The notes beneath the pieces were generated by a model. It did no database searches. It worked only from the letters and a program-made list of their open reading frames with translations, and was not told the origin of the DNA. A program made the translations under genes and the position numbers. Below, piece after piece: positions 8,141-17,703 of a stretch of 64,000 bases of DNA. This DNA is from Bacteroidota bacterium (GTDB lineage: Bacteria > Bacteroidota > Bacteroidia > Bacteroidales > Paludibacteraceae), in the NCBI GenBank assembly GCA_017860345.1, contig JAFNAV010000019.1, forward strand, positions 1 to 64,000. The letters are read 5' to 3'. How positions within the stretch are numbered: position 1 is the first letter of the stretch; every line of letters starts with the position of its first letter.

Positions 8141-8986
8141 ATGCGAAACCTCATAAACTTTCTGATTCGTTATAGCGTGATGATATTGTTTCTGTTTCTG
8201 GAAGCTATATCGTTTGCTCTGGTTGTCAACAACCGGGATTATCAGAAAAGCGTGTTTTTGTCGTCGAGCAATACGCTGGTGGCCAATATGTACGAAGCAA
8301 GCAATTCGGTAGTGGAGTTTTTCAAACTGAAAGCAGCCAACGAAAATCTGGCTGAAGAAAACACCGCTCTCAAAAACGAAATTATAGCCCTGCACAACCA
8401 GTTGGCTACATTAATGCCTCAGAAAAAAGACTCCATCAGATTCCGCATTCCCCCCGAAATGGAGTTTACCTATATATCGGCCAAAGTAACCAACAACTCT
8501 ACCAACCGCCTGCAAAATTATATCACCTTAAACAAAGGAAGACGTGATGGCGTAAGGGTGGATATGGGCGTGATAAGCGACGAAGGTGTGGTTGGAATTG
8601 TAAAAACGGTTTCGGACAAGTACTCTGTGGTGATACCGGTATTGAACGAAAAGCTGAAAATTAATTGCAAGTTTAAAAAGAATAACTACAGCGGACCGCT
8701 GGAATGGACCGGCGAGGACTACCGCTTTGCCAGGCTCGATGACATTGCCCGCCACGTAGAGTTCTCGTTGGGCGATACGCTGATTACCAGCGGATACGCC
8801 AACAACCTGCCCGAAGGAATTCCCGTAGGAACCATCGATAATTTTAAAATAAAGGAAAGCGATGCTTATTACAACATCAAAGTGAAACTGGCTGTCAACT
8901 TCCGTACACTTTCGTATGTAAAAATCATCGATTACAAAAATTATAAAGAACAAAAAGCTGTAGAACAAAAAGCCGCCGAAGATTAA
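8141..8986 (+). CDS. mreC: Rod-shape-determining protein MreC
   Basis: 281 residues: one N-terminal membrane helix (about 10-30), a coiled coil rich in Ala/Glu/Asn (about 60-90) and the beta-rich periplasmic MreC domain (GRRDGVRVDMGVI, later SGYANNLPEGIPVG). MreC links MreB to the PBP2/RodA synthase in the periplasm. Its stop is directly abutted by the mreD start, as usual. The Ala/Glu-rich tail (about residues 270-281) is a normal low-complexity end. Confidence 0.94.
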   Translation: MRNLINFLIRYSVMILFLFLEAISFALVVNNRDYQKSVFLSSSNTLVANMYEASNSVVEFFKLKAANENLAEENTALKNEIIALHNQLATLMPQKKDSIRFRIPPEMEFTYISAKVTNNSTNRLQNYITLNKGRRDGVRVDMGVISDEGVVGIVKTVSDKYSVVIPVLNEKLKINCKFKKNNYSGPLEWTGEDYRFARLDDIARHVEFSLGDTLITSGYANNLPEGIPVGTIDNFKIKESDAYYNIKVKLAVNFRTLSYVKIIDYKNYKEQKAVEQKAAED

Positions 8987-9484
8987 ATGCTAAGAGTAAT
9001 TCAAAATATATTTCTGTTTATCATTCTGGTGCTGGTACAGGTACTGGTGCTGAATAATATCCAGTTTTTGGGTTTTGTAAATCCATACATCTATATTTTG
9101 TTTGTACTTTCGCTTCCCGTGCGGATGAAACGCTGGCTAACCCTTATTCTGGCTTTTGTACTGGGGCTTACAATCGATTCGTTTTCCAACACCCCCGGTA
9201 TGCATGCCTTTGCTACAGTGCTCATAGCTTATCTGCGCAATGGCATTATTCACCTTTTTACCTCTATCGAAGAGGGTAATAACCCCATTCCTTCGTTTTA
9301 TTCGTTCGGTGTGGGCGCGTTTGTAAAGTATGTGGTGATTATGGTTATCATCCATCACTCGGCGCTTTTTTTACTCGAATCTTTCTCTCTGACCAACATT
9401 TGGTTGGTATCGCTGAAAATTATAATCAGCTCCTTTGTAACCATACTGATGATTCTGGGTATAAAGTCAATGTTCAAAAAATAA
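8987..9484 (+). CDS. mreD: Rod-shape-determining membrane protein MreD
   Basis: 165 residues with about five hydrophobic segments and little else, as expected for MreD. It starts on the base after the mreC stop and ends 10 bases before mrdA. Sequence conservation in MreD is low, so the assignment rests on size, hydropathy and gene order; a Bacteroidetes-style D-S-F-S-N-T-P-G motif near residues 64-71 supports it. It is part of the elongasome in the inner membrane. Confidence 0.88.
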   Translation: MLRVIQNIFLFIILVLVQVLVLNNIQFLGFVNPYIYILFVLSLPVRMKRWLTLILAFVLGLTIDSFSNTPGMHAFATVLIAYLRNGIIHLFTSIEEGNNPIPSFYSFGVGAFVKYVVIMVIIHHSALFLLESFSLTNIWLVSLKIIISSFVTILMILGIKSMFKK

Positions 9485-9494
9485 AGTCAAGGTT

Positions 9495-11333
9495 ATGATT
9501 AACGATCAACTTCAAAACCGAAGAACTATAATCGCCATTATTATGTCGGTTGTAATTATCGTGTACATCATACGGCTTTTTTCATTACAAATTCTGGAAA
9601 GCAAATATAAAGAAGGCGCTGATAGCAACGCTTTTCTGAGAAAAACGCTCTTTCCGCCCCGCGGACTGATATACGACCGCAACCATACCCTGCTTGTATA
9701 CAACAAGCCTGCTTATGATATAACGCTCATTATGCGCGAAATTCATCAATTAGACACGCTCTCGCTCTGTAAAGATCTCAATATCTCAAAGCAATACTTT
9801 ATTCGCAGGATAGCGGATATTAAAAACAGAAAGAAAAATTCCGGGTACTCCTCGTACACCCCGCAGGTGTTTATGACCCAACTGGGTATCGAAGATGTGG
9901 CTACTATACAACAATCGCTTTACAAATATCCGGGATTTTACATCCAGAACCGTACCCTGCGCGAATATGCTTTCCCTAATGCAGCGCATGTGCTGGGTAA
10001 TATTGGCGAAGTATCGCAACGCCGTATAGAGATGGACGACTATTACAAGTCGGGAGACTATGCCGGGCGCGACGGGATAGAATATACCTACGAAAAGGCG
10101 CTCAGAGGCGTAAAGGGCGAGGAAATTCTGCTTAGAGATGCCAAAGGGCGTATCAAAGGGAAATATGAGGATGGGAAAAAGGATATCGCTCCTAAAGCAG
10201 GCCAAAACCTTACGCTTACCCTCGACATCAAACTACAGATACTCTGCGAAAAACTTATGGCCGGAAAAGTAGGTAGCATTGTAGCCATTGAACCGCAAAC
10301 CGGCGAAATTCTGGTTATGGTATCCAACCCGGCCTTTAACCCTTCCATTCTGGTGGGGCGCCAGCGGTCAAAAAACTATATGGAGCTACTGAACGACCCA
10401 ACCAAGCCGCTTATGAACAGAGCCACACAGGCACTATATTCGCCGGGGTCGTCTTTTAAAACTATTCAGGCATTAGTGTGCCAGCAATTAGGTGGCATTA
10501 CCGAACATACGATATTTTCGTGCAACGGGCCATCGTCGTCGCCCATCAAATGTACGCACCACCACGGTTCGCCCGTAGGGCTGCTCAATGCTATCGAGCA
10601 GAGCTGCAACCCATACTTCTGGAATGCATTCAGAAGCACCATCGAAAAAGACGGATATGGCAAAAAAAATATAAACTTCCGTACCAATTATGATAAATGG
10701 GTAGAGGCCATTAAAAGTTTTGGGTTAGGCGAGAAATATACCGACAGCGACCTCTACGAACAATCGCGCGGATATATTCCCACGCAAAACTATTACAACA
10801 AAGTATATAAAGCCGAAACCGGATGGCGCGCTATAACCATACGCTCCAATTCCATTGGTCAGGGCGAAATACTGGCTACGCCTCTACAGCTGGCCAATTC
10901 CATGGCCGCCATAGCCAATTACGGACATTATGTAACACCGCACCTTCTGAAATGCGACTCGCTGAAATCGAAGGTTCACAATACTTTGGTAGATAAAAAA
11001 TACTTTCCGGTAGTATTCGAGGGTATGTCCCGGGTATTTGAATCGGGTACTGCCCGCTCGTCGCGTATCGAAGGCATAAGCATGTGCGGTAAAACCGGTA
11101 CCGTACAAAACAGCCATGGTAAAGACCACGCATTCTTCGTAGGTTTTGCTCCGCGCGAAAATCCTCAGATTGCTATTGCCGTAGTGGTTGAAAATGCCGG
11201 ATTCGGCTCAACTTATGCCGCTCCTATTTTTAGCTTAATGGTAGAACAATACCTGAAGGGTAAAATAGAACGTACCGAGTTAATGGATAGAGTTACCAAC
11301 ACTGTTACTAATAAAAATGTCAAAGAACGTTAG
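9495..11333 (+). CDS. mrdA: Penicillin-binding protein 2 (elongation-specific transpeptidase)
   Basis: 612 residues. One membrane anchor (about 11-33), a PBP dimerisation domain with PPRGLIYDRN (54-63), and a transpeptidase domain with all three catalytic motifs: SSFK (Ser319-Lys322), SCN in EQSCNPYFW, and KTG in CGKTGTVQN. It crosslinks peptidoglycan in the periplasm together with RodA, encoded next with a 17-base overlap. It appears intact. Confidence 0.95.
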   Translation: MINDQLQNRRTIIAIIMSVVIIVYIIRLFSLQILESKYKEGADSNAFLRKTLFPPRGLIYDRNHTLLVYNKPAYDITLIMREIHQLDTLSLCKDLNISKQYFIRRIADIKNRKKNSGYSSYTPQVFMTQLGIEDVATIQQSLYKYPGFYIQNRTLREYAFPNAAHVLGNIGEVSQRRIEMDDYYKSGDYAGRDGIEYTYEKALRGVKGEEILLRDAKGRIKGKYEDGKKDIAPKAGQNLTLTLDIKLQILCEKLMAGKVGSIVAIEPQTGEILVMVSNPAFNPSILVGRQRSKNYMELLNDPTKPLMNRATQALYSPGSSFKTIQALVCQQLGGITEHTIFSCNGPSSSPIKCTHHHGSPVGLLNAIEQSCNPYFWNAFRSTIEKDGYGKKNINFRTNYDKWVEAIKSFGLGEKYTDSDLYEQSRGYIPTQNYYNKVYKAETGWRAITIRSNSIGQGEILATPLQLANSMAAIANYGHYVTPHLLKCDSLKSKVHNTLVDKKYFPVVFEGMSRVFESGTARSSRIEGISMCGKTGTVQNSHGKDHAFFVGFAPRENPQIAIAVVVENAGFGSTYAAPIFSLMVEQYLKGKIERTELMDRVTNTVTNKNVKER

Positions 11334-12771
11334 TTTAAAATATTCGCTCGACTGGACTACCGTATTTTACTACGTAGTGCTGGTTTTTATGGGCTGGATA
11401 AGCATCTATGGCGCAAGCTACGACTTAGACCAAACCAGCATTTTTGATTGGGAACAACGAGCCGGAAAACAGTTTGTATGGATACTTACGGCTTTTGGTT
11501 TGGCTGGCATGCTCTTGTTGGTCGACTACAAGATGTACAATTTCTTTGCCTATTTTATCTACATATTTACAATATTCCTGCTCATCGTCACTATTTTTAT
11601 TGCCCCTGATATAAAAGGTTCCAGATCCTGGCTTGTGCTGGGTCCGGTAAGCTTTCAGCCGGCCGAATTAGCCAAAATGGCCACCTCGCTGGCACTGGCA
11701 CGTTTTATGAGTTCGTATAACTATAAGCTCAAAAACTGGAAAGACTTACTTCCGCTGGCCATGTTTATCGCGCTTCCTTTTGCTCTGATTATACTTCAGA
11801 AAGAAACCGGATCGGCGCTCGTTTTTGCGGCCTTTTTGCTCATGCTCTATCGCGAGGGAATGAATGGTATCGTATTGCTGTTGGGGGTTTTTGCGGTCAT
11901 CTTGTTTGTTATCGTTATCCGCTTTAGTGTAGTTCCTGTTTTCGACAATCAGGGCTCTCTGGGTTTCCTCGTAGCCATGGGGATTATCATGCTCATGCAA
12001 TTTATTTATGCCTTCTTTTTTGCCCGACACCGCAAAGAAGCCGGATACATGATTGCCGGCGTAGCTTTGGTTACAGCGGTTTCATTGTTGATAAACGTTT
12101 GGTTTGTCATTGATTTTGAAATACTCTCGTTGTTAATGGTAGTAGCTACCTGCGTATACTGGGTTTTTGTGGAACTGTTTACCCGGTTCAAAAAATACTG
12201 GATGATTATTGCCATATCGCTCGGGTCGGCTGCTTTTTGCTTCTTTGCCGATTATTTTTTCAACAATGTACTTGAACCACATCAGCAAATTCGTATTAAA
12301 GTATTGCTTAATATGGAAGATGACCCTACCGGCGCGGGTTACAACGTAAACCAATCCAAAATAGCAATAGGCTCAGGCGGGTTTTGGGGAAAAGGCTTCC
12401 TGAACGGCACGCAAACCAAACTGAAATACGTTCCGGAGCAGGATACCGACTTTATTTTTTGTACCGTAGGCGAAGAACATGGTTTCTGGGGTTCCACTCT
12501 GGTTTTGGTGTTTTACTGGCTTCTTTTGATGCGGCTGCTGCGTATTGCCGAGCGCCAACGCGAAACCTTTAACCGCGTTTATGCCTATTGTGTAGCCAGT
12601 ATTTTCTTTTTTCACCTCATGGTTAATATAGGGATGGTACTGGGTATAATGCCTGTTATCGGTATACCTTTGCCGTTTTTTAGTTACGGCGGGTCTTCGT
12701 TATGGGGATTTACCATCTTGCTTTTTATACTACTCCGGCTCGATGCTTCGCGCGTTGAACGTATGAGATAA
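11317..12771 (+). CDS. rodA: SEDS peptidoglycan polymerase RodA
   Basis: 484 residues, strongly hydrophobic, ten predicted membrane segments. SEDS hallmarks are present: GSRSWLVLGPVSFQPAELAK in the first half, QKETGSALVF, and the late FFSYGGSS. At 484 it is longer than E. coli RodA (370) because of an extra hydrophobic region around residues 185-300, as commonly seen in Bacteroidetes RodA. It is the glycosyltransferase partner of PBP2. The start lies within mrdA, suggesting translational coupling; the gene ends 14 bases from a convergent gene. Confidence 0.94.
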   Translation: MSKNVSLKYSLDWTTVFYYVVLVFMGWISIYGASYDLDQTSIFDWEQRAGKQFVWILTAFGLAGMLLLVDYKMYNFFAYFIYIFTIFLLIVTIFIAPDIKGSRSWLVLGPVSFQPAELAKMATSLALARFMSSYNYKLKNWKDLLPLAMFIALPFALIILQKETGSALVFAAFLLMLYREGMNGIVLLLGVFAVILFVIVIRFSVVPVFDNQGSLGFLVAMGIIMLMQFIYAFFFARHRKEAGYMIAGVALVTAVSLLINVWFVIDFEILSLLMVVATCVYWVFVELFTRFKKYWMIIAISLGSAAFCFFADYFFNNVLEPHQQIRIKVLLNMEDDPTGAGYNVNQSKIAIGSGGFWGKGFLNGTQTKLKYVPEQDTDFIFCTVGEEHGFWGSTLVLVFYWLLLMRLLRIAERQRETFNRVYAYCVASIFFFHLMVNIGMVLGIMPVIGIPLPFFSYGGSSLWGFTILLFILLRLDASRVERMR

Positions 12772-12785
12772 TACGGTTTACGGCC

Positions 12786-14831
12786 TCAGAATTCCCACTT
12801 AATCAGAAACCTTACATCGGTAGATCGGTTTCCGCGTATCTGCTCAGTACCGGTACCTGTGATTTCCCTGTCGTCGGAATAGGTGGTCTGAGCTATTTTC
12901 ATCCATACCGTTAGTTGCTTATTTATTTCATAACTCATATTCAGATAATAACGAGCCCCTACGCCATAAAATGCCGGTATCGAAAAAGCATAAAGTATAT
13001 CCTTCTCGTAAGCATACAAACGGTTGTCGTATACCGCAGCGTCGAAAAAATGATAGCGCACATCAACTTTCAACGGAATGGTCCGAAACGTATAGCTAAG
13101 ATCCTGCAAAGCCATTATACCGTAACTGTACGGGTGTAAGCCCTCACGTGCCATATTACCTTCTATTACGTTGCGAAAAGAAAAACTACCAATGGAGTAC
13201 GAAAGCTGATAGCGGGCCGAACTTTTTTCAGCCGTGGTAACAGATGTAAGCGGTGTAGTACTGCCCGATACGTTCTGCTGTTGCTTTTCTGTTTTTATTC
13301 TCCATTGCATACTTATGTCGCGGCGGGGAGCATATTCGAGCAGAACCAGATAATCTTTGCCCACCGATGGTATATCAGTACCATAGCGGGGCCAAAGAAA
13401 CTTATAATTGTCGGCATAAGCCGATATTTTCCATCTTTTAATGGGTCTTACTTCTGTAGCAAGATACAAAGCTCTTTGGTTACCAACACGCGAACCTTCG
13501 GAAAAAGCCCTGCTGAAATACGCATCGTACGATGGCGAATAATACCTGAAAAGCATCAGCAGGTTTACCCGCGACACCGGAGCAAAGGTGCATCCGTTGA
13601 TAGTTGCCACTGATTTGGAGCCGGTAGATGCCGTTTCTCCAAAAAAATAAAACTTATTCCACCTGAATCTGTAATTGAATCCCAAAGAGAACTGACGGTT
13701 GCCCCTGAAATAAAAATAATTATATAAAGCAGAATCCGGCTCAAGCTTATGATCCAGTTTGAGATAGGCCGCTGTAAACCCTATCTGAAGATTTTTTTCC
13801 ATATATCCGGCATTGAAACCAGCCGATTGCTGCCATACCGTATGCTTCTTTTCCAGCTCATTGGCAGTTCGGTGTAGTCCGGTGCGGTATACCGACGCAA
13901 ATGCGCCGGCCGCCGTATCGCCATCTATCTTTTTGGCCGAATAAAATGCCGTAATATCCAGTTTTTTGTATTTAAACGTTGCTCCTGCTCCGCGAAAAAA
14001 GTTAATCTCGTCAGTTGAGCTGTATTTTTTCAGACCCGTGGTACGCTGCGCAACATTGAGTACATATGACGACTTGCCTACACTAAAGCCCGAACCAAAC
14101 ACCAGCCCTTGTCCAAACGAAGCACTGTAATCCCCCAAAACAATAGTTTTAAAAAGTCCCGTATTGTTAATTTGTGCATGAAAGGAATAAAAGTCGTAAC
14201 CTTTATTTTTTTTAGTCCAAAATGGCTCGCCGGCATCTTTTTCGAGCGTTACTCCCAAAGCCAACCTGTCCTTGTATCTAAACTTATATTTTATTGAATT
14301 ATAAAGCGAAGAACCCAAATATGGTTTTTCACCGGCATCATTGGTTTCATAGCCTGTTTTCTTCTCCAAATCTCTGTCGAGTCTCAGAAAAACATCATTT
14401 TTTCCGTACTTCAACACATTTTTCAGGTTCAGCTTATTCTCTTTGGCAGCAGCATCGCCAAGGGTTACAAAAGGGAGCATCCGGCGTACATCAGTCATAT
14501 CCAGCCCATCAACAAGTTGCAGCTCATAAATACTATGCATCTGTCCGAATTTATAAAGATAAAAAAGAATATTCTCAACCTGCAAAGCCGATAGAAAAGG
14601 CATCTTTTCGAGCTCTTCTTTGGTAGCTGTGTTGATGGCTATCGGGTTCTGAGCCAGTTCCATCAAATCATTATAAAATGATTCATAATCAATACTTTGC
14701 TCTGTTTCGGCCGTATATTGCTCAAAAATATCAGCAATAATACGCTCAATGGTTTCGGCCGGCTTTTCTTCCTGAGCTGCCAGCCCCATACACAAATTTA
14801 AAAGTATTATACACAGATAAATACGCTTCAT
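12786..14831 (-). CDS. Helix-hairpin-helix domain outer-membrane barrel protein
   Basis: 681 residues. Signal peptide (1-19, ending LAAQ), then a ComEA-like helix-hairpin-helix region (INTATKEELEKMPFLSALQ, about 58-80) and a second one (IYELQLVDGLD), followed by about 500 residues of alternating aromatic beta-strand pattern ending in a C-terminal Phe (FLIKWEF), typical of outer-membrane barrels. This architecture is a recurring Bacteroidetes family of unknown function. The HhH part normally binds DNA, so a role in DNA uptake is possible but unproven. It is 15 bases upstream of neither gene by chance: the next barrel gene ends 15 bases before its start on the same strand, so the two form an operon. 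Confidence 0.8.
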   Translation of the reverse strand: MKRIYLCIILLNLCMGLAAQEEKPAETIERIIADIFEQYTAETEQSIDYESFYNDLMELAQNPIAINTATKEELEKMPFLSALQVENILFYLYKFGQMHSIYELQLVDGLDMTDVRRMLPFVTLGDAAAKENKLNLKNVLKYGKNDVFLRLDRDLEKKTGYETNDAGEKPYLGSSLYNSIKYKFRYKDRLALGVTLEKDAGEPFWTKKNKGYDFYSFHAQINNTGLFKTIVLGDYSASFGQGLVFGSGFSVGKSSYVLNVAQRTTGLKKYSSTDEINFFRGAGATFKYKKLDITAFYSAKKIDGDTAAGAFASVYRTGLHRTANELEKKHTVWQQSAGFNAGYMEKNLQIGFTAAYLKLDHKLEPDSALYNYFYFRGNRQFSLGFNYRFRWNKFYFFGETASTGSKSVATINGCTFAPVSRVNLLMLFRYYSPSYDAYFSRAFSEGSRVGNQRALYLATEVRPIKRWKISAYADNYKFLWPRYGTDIPSVGKDYLVLLEYAPRRDISMQWRIKTEKQQQNVSGSTTPLTSVTTAEKSSARYQLSYSIGSFSFRNVIEGNMAREGLHPYSYGIMALQDLSYTFRTIPLKVDVRYHFFDAAVYDNRLYAYEKDILYAFSIPAFYGVGARYYLNMSYEINKQLTVWMKIAQTTYSDDREITGTGTEQIRGNRSTDVRFLIKWEF

Positions 14832-14846
14832 ACTCTTTCAGTTGGT

Positions 14847-15671
14847 TTATTTTTTAAAGACGTATTTTAATCTGGCTATACTTACCAGCCCCAAAAGTGG
14901 ATGCAATTCGCCATTAATTCCGAAAACCAGCGACCCCAAACCAGCATCAACTCCCACACATGGAACCAAATATCCTGAATCGTAAAAACCTATTTTGGCG
15001 GTAAAAGCATTCATAATCCGGTAATCGGCTCCAACAGCCAAGGTGTATAGCGAACTTATTTCCTTATCGGCCTGCAGGCGCATTCTGAAATCGTCGGAAA
15101 AGCAATACTGCATCCCTAAACTGAATACAGAGGGGATTTTTTTCAATGAGTTTTCCTTTACAATATGGGTTTGAAAAGGATTGAAGGTGCTAAAACTGAG
15201 GTTGATTTGCTCTGTAAGGCGCACATCCAGGCCCACCTGTGGAAAAAATGCTCCCTGATAGCGGTTTCGTGCAGCAAAATAGGCCGTGAGATAATCTAAC
15301 TGAACGCCTATAGAAAAACGATTGGAAAAACTGCGGGAGAAAACCACACCGAACAATATTTCGTTGTAATACTTATAACCGCTGTACGAGCCCGAAAACG
15401 ACACGTTGATAAGCTTAGTGGGCAACGCCATGTATAAACTTTTGGTAGAAAGCTGGGATAACAGATAGCGATTTTCGTACTGCGCAGCCACCTCGGTAGC
15501 ACCAAGATAGCCCAAATGAGCTGGATTAGAAAATGGGGCATACTCGGTAATATCTGCTACCGATGTTCCTGCTATGGATAATGACGAGGGAGTAACCGGC
15601 GAAATTTGACAAAAACAAACCGGGAAAATAAAAACAGCTATCGCTGCCGAAAAAAATAATTTCATAGCCAT
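14847..15671 (-). CDS. Outer-membrane beta-barrel protein, PorV/PorQ-like in appearance
   Basis: 274 residues. Signal peptide to about residue 21 (FPVCFCQ), then the phrase SIAGTSVADITEYAPFSNPAHLG in two overlapping parts, reminiscent of the N-terminal region of PorV/PorQ/FadL-like barrels where a short helix and Asn-Pro-Ala motif precede the first strand. The rest is amphipathic beta strands. It lies first in a two-gene operon with the HhH barrel protein. The exact family is uncertain; a type IX secretion-related role would be speculation. Confidence 0.6.
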   Translation of the reverse strand: MAMKLFFSAAIAVFIFPVCFCQISPVTPSSLSIAGTSVADITEYAPFSNPAHLGYLGATEVAAQYENRYLLSQLSTKSLYMALPTKLINVSFSGSYSGYKYYNEILFGVVFSRSFSNRFSIGVQLDYLTAYFAARNRYQGAFFPQVGLDVRLTEQINLSFSTFNPFQTHIVKENSLKKIPSVFSLGMQYCFSDDFRMRLQADKEISSLYTLAVGADYRIMNAFTAKIGFYDSGYLVPCVGVDAGLGSLVFGINGELHPLLGLVSIARLKYVFKK

Positions 15672-15806
15672 TAAGTGTTTGTGGTTAAAAATAAAGCAGG
15701 AAACAAGTTTTCAAATATATAAAAAAATTGCTACACTGATTATATTTTTATAAAGATTTCATTTATATCTTTATATTAATTAATTTGACATAAAAATTAT
15801 GTAAAA

Positions 15807-15838
15807 TTTTGATTAAATAAAAAATTTAATTAATTTTG
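15807..15838 (+). promoter_or_regulatory. Promoter of the 5-formyl-THF cyclo-ligase gene (TTG-N19-TAATTTTG)
   Basis: TTG at 15809-15811, 19 bases, then TAATTTTG (15831-15838): an exact fit to the Bacteroidetes consensus. Transcription would begin near 15844. The in-frame ATG at 15836 lies inside this promoter, so the start is ATG 15884. Confidence 0.7.
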
Positions 15839-15883
15839 TTTCAAAAGCTAATTTGTTTTGTTTATATTAATTACTATTATAAA

Positions 15884-16483
15884 ATGAATCTGATAAGCAC
15901 GTTACTTTCAAAGTTTACAAAAGAGAAAAAAAAGGAGAAGCCCTCCGAAAAGAGTATAATTCGCCAAAAAATCCGCCAAAAAAAGGGATTAATAGCCGAT
16001 GCCGAAAAAGAAAAGCAGGTTTCGCTCGTGTTCGAAAAAATAGAAGCTTTACCTGAATTTATCAATGCAGAAACTATTATGATGTATTGGTCTATGCCCG
16101 ATGAACTGTCAACTCATAATTTTATTATCAAATGGAGTAAGAAAAAGCAAATTCTGCTCCCTGTTGTAAAAGATGATGTGATGCTTGTTAAGCCATTTTT
16201 AAGTAAAGAAGAACTTACGCAGGGAAGCTACGGTATTTGGGAACCCTCGGTACAAAACGAATTTGTAAATAAAATTGATCTGGTTATTGTGCCGGGTATT
16301 GCTTTCGATAAATTTAAATGCAGACTTGGCCGTGGTAAAGGTTACTACGACAGATATTTTATGATAAACCGGATAACCAAAATTGGTATTGGATATGATT
16401 TTCAACTACTTGACAGAGTTCCAACCACCCAAACCGATATAAAAATGGACATGATAATTACGGCTTACCGAACTATCAGCTAA
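15884..16483 (+). CDS. fau: 5-formyltetrahydrofolate cyclo-ligase
   Basis: 199 residues from ATG 15884. The family signatures are present: early basic region IRQKIRQKKG, the VPGIAFD motif and the C-terminal phosphate/ATP loop GRGKGYYDRY. It converts 5-formyl-THF to 5,10-methenyl-THF using ATP, salvaging a folate storage form. The N-terminus has a Lys/Glu-rich extension (about 15-28) beyond the usual start of the domain. The 3-prime end overlaps the convergent epimerase gene by 8 bases. Confidence 0.9.
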   Translation: MNLISTLLSKFTKEKKKEKPSEKSIIRQKIRQKKGLIADAEKEKQVSLVFEKIEALPEFINAETIMMYWSMPDELSTHNFIIKWSKKKQILLPVVKDDVMLVKPFLSKEELTQGSYGIWEPSVQNEFVNKIDLVIVPGIAFDKFKCRLGRGKGYYDRYFMINRITKIGIGYDFQLLDRVPTTQTDIKMDMIITAYRTIS

Positions 16484-17456
16484 TCTTGCCATTCCGGCCA
16501 AACCATTCCAATGCCTCCGAAATAGCTATTTCAAGCTTTTTTTGAGGCATTTTCAATTCTGTTATACATTGTTGCGAATCATAATATTCGCGTATGGTGA
16601 GCTGGTTTAAATTCATGCTGCACACTTCTGTCCTGATACCGAGCAAGCGAAGCAAATCTCCTGCTTTACCAACCATTTCGAGCAAAAAATCGGGCAACTC
16701 AATCATTTTTTGATGGTATCCCCCTACCCTGCTTTGTATTTTATAAAACTCGCCGAAGCTCAGATTTTCTCCGGCTGCCAAATATCGCTTACCATTGACA
16801 CCCATCGTCAGAGCGTTGCAAACAGCCGTTGCTACATCAGTAACCGCCACAAAACTCTTGCCCCCACGCGGAACGAACATCCATTTTTTCCGATAACCCA
16901 TCAACATCAGTTTGCCTGAACTTGGCTTCGTATCAAAAGACCCTATCATAAAAGCAGGATTGATGATAATGACATGCATACCATCGCCAGCAGAAAAATC
17001 GATGAACCGTTTTTCGGCCTCAACTTTGCTACGGGCGTAAAATGATTGGGTAAAAGGAAACTGAATCGGTGATTGCTCATTCGAATTACTTTCTTTTGTT
17101 CCGTAACCAATGGTATTCGCAGTACTTATAAATACTATTTTTTTTATTCCAATTTCTTTTGCTGTATTTATAATCATCTCACTACCAACTACATTAACAG
17201 ATCTGTAATCATCGTAGTGTAATAAATCTGTAGCTGTAACAGCAGCTATATGGATAATGGCATCGCAACCCGCAGCAGCTACCTGCAATTGCCTTTCAGT
17301 AGTAAAATTTCCTTCTACAACTTCAATATTATCCAGATTAAAATAAATATTTTTAAGGCTGCGAACAATAATTTTCACATCTTCTCCGCGCTCTAAAAGT
17401 TGCATTACTACATGGTGTCCGAGTAAACCATTAGCGCCTGTTACAAGTATTTTCAT
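16476..17456 (-). CDS. NAD-dependent epimerase/dehydratase family protein (extended SDR)
   Basis: 326 residues. Rossmann motif VTGANGLLGHHV (residues 5-16) and the catalytic YxxxK in FYARSKVEAEK mark an extended short-chain dehydrogenase; FISTANTIGYG supplies the Ser/Thr. This set resembles the dihydroflavonol-reductase-like group rather than sugar epimerases. The substrate is unknown. It overlaps the convergent cyclo-ligase by 8 bases and stands alone upstream. Confidence 0.85.
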   Translation of the reverse strand: MKILVTGANGLLGHHVVMQLLERGEDVKIIVRSLKNIYFNLDNIEVVEGNFTTERQLQVAAAGCDAIIHIAAVTATDLLHYDDYRSVNVVGSEMIINTAKEIGIKKIVFISTANTIGYGTKESNSNEQSPIQFPFTQSFYARSKVEAEKRFIDFSAGDGMHVIIINPAFMIGSFDTKPSSGKLMLMGYRKKWMFVPRGGKSFVAVTDVATAVCNALTMGVNGKRYLAAGENLSFGEFYKIQSRVGGYHQKMIELPDFLLEMVGKAGDLLRLLGIRTEVCSMNLNQLTIREYYDSQQCITELKMPQKKLEIAISEALEWFGRNGKIS

Positions 17457-17630
17457 ACGTAAATAATTGTTTTTTTAAAGGTCGTATGGAACTCGCATGT
17501 CAAATTTTCACTGTCTTTGGTGAATACTCGTATTCATGCTCGTTTCATTCTAACAACAAAATTATATATTTTTATCTAACAAAATCTATTTATAAGTAGA
17601 ATAGAAATAATATGGCATTGCAATAAACAA

Positions 17631-17664
17631 AAAAGTGATGACTTAAAAAAAAGCCACCACTTTT
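17631..17664 (-). terminator. Probable intrinsic terminator downstream of the DoxX gene
   Basis: On the leftward strand AAAAGTGGTGGCTT pairs imperfectly with AAGTCATCACTTTT across a short T-rich loop, 40 bases after the DoxX stop, followed by a T-rich run. Confidence 0.5.
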
Positions 17665-17703
17665 ATGATAATTTTCAGGAAACACTTCGTTTCCAGTAGT
17701 TTA

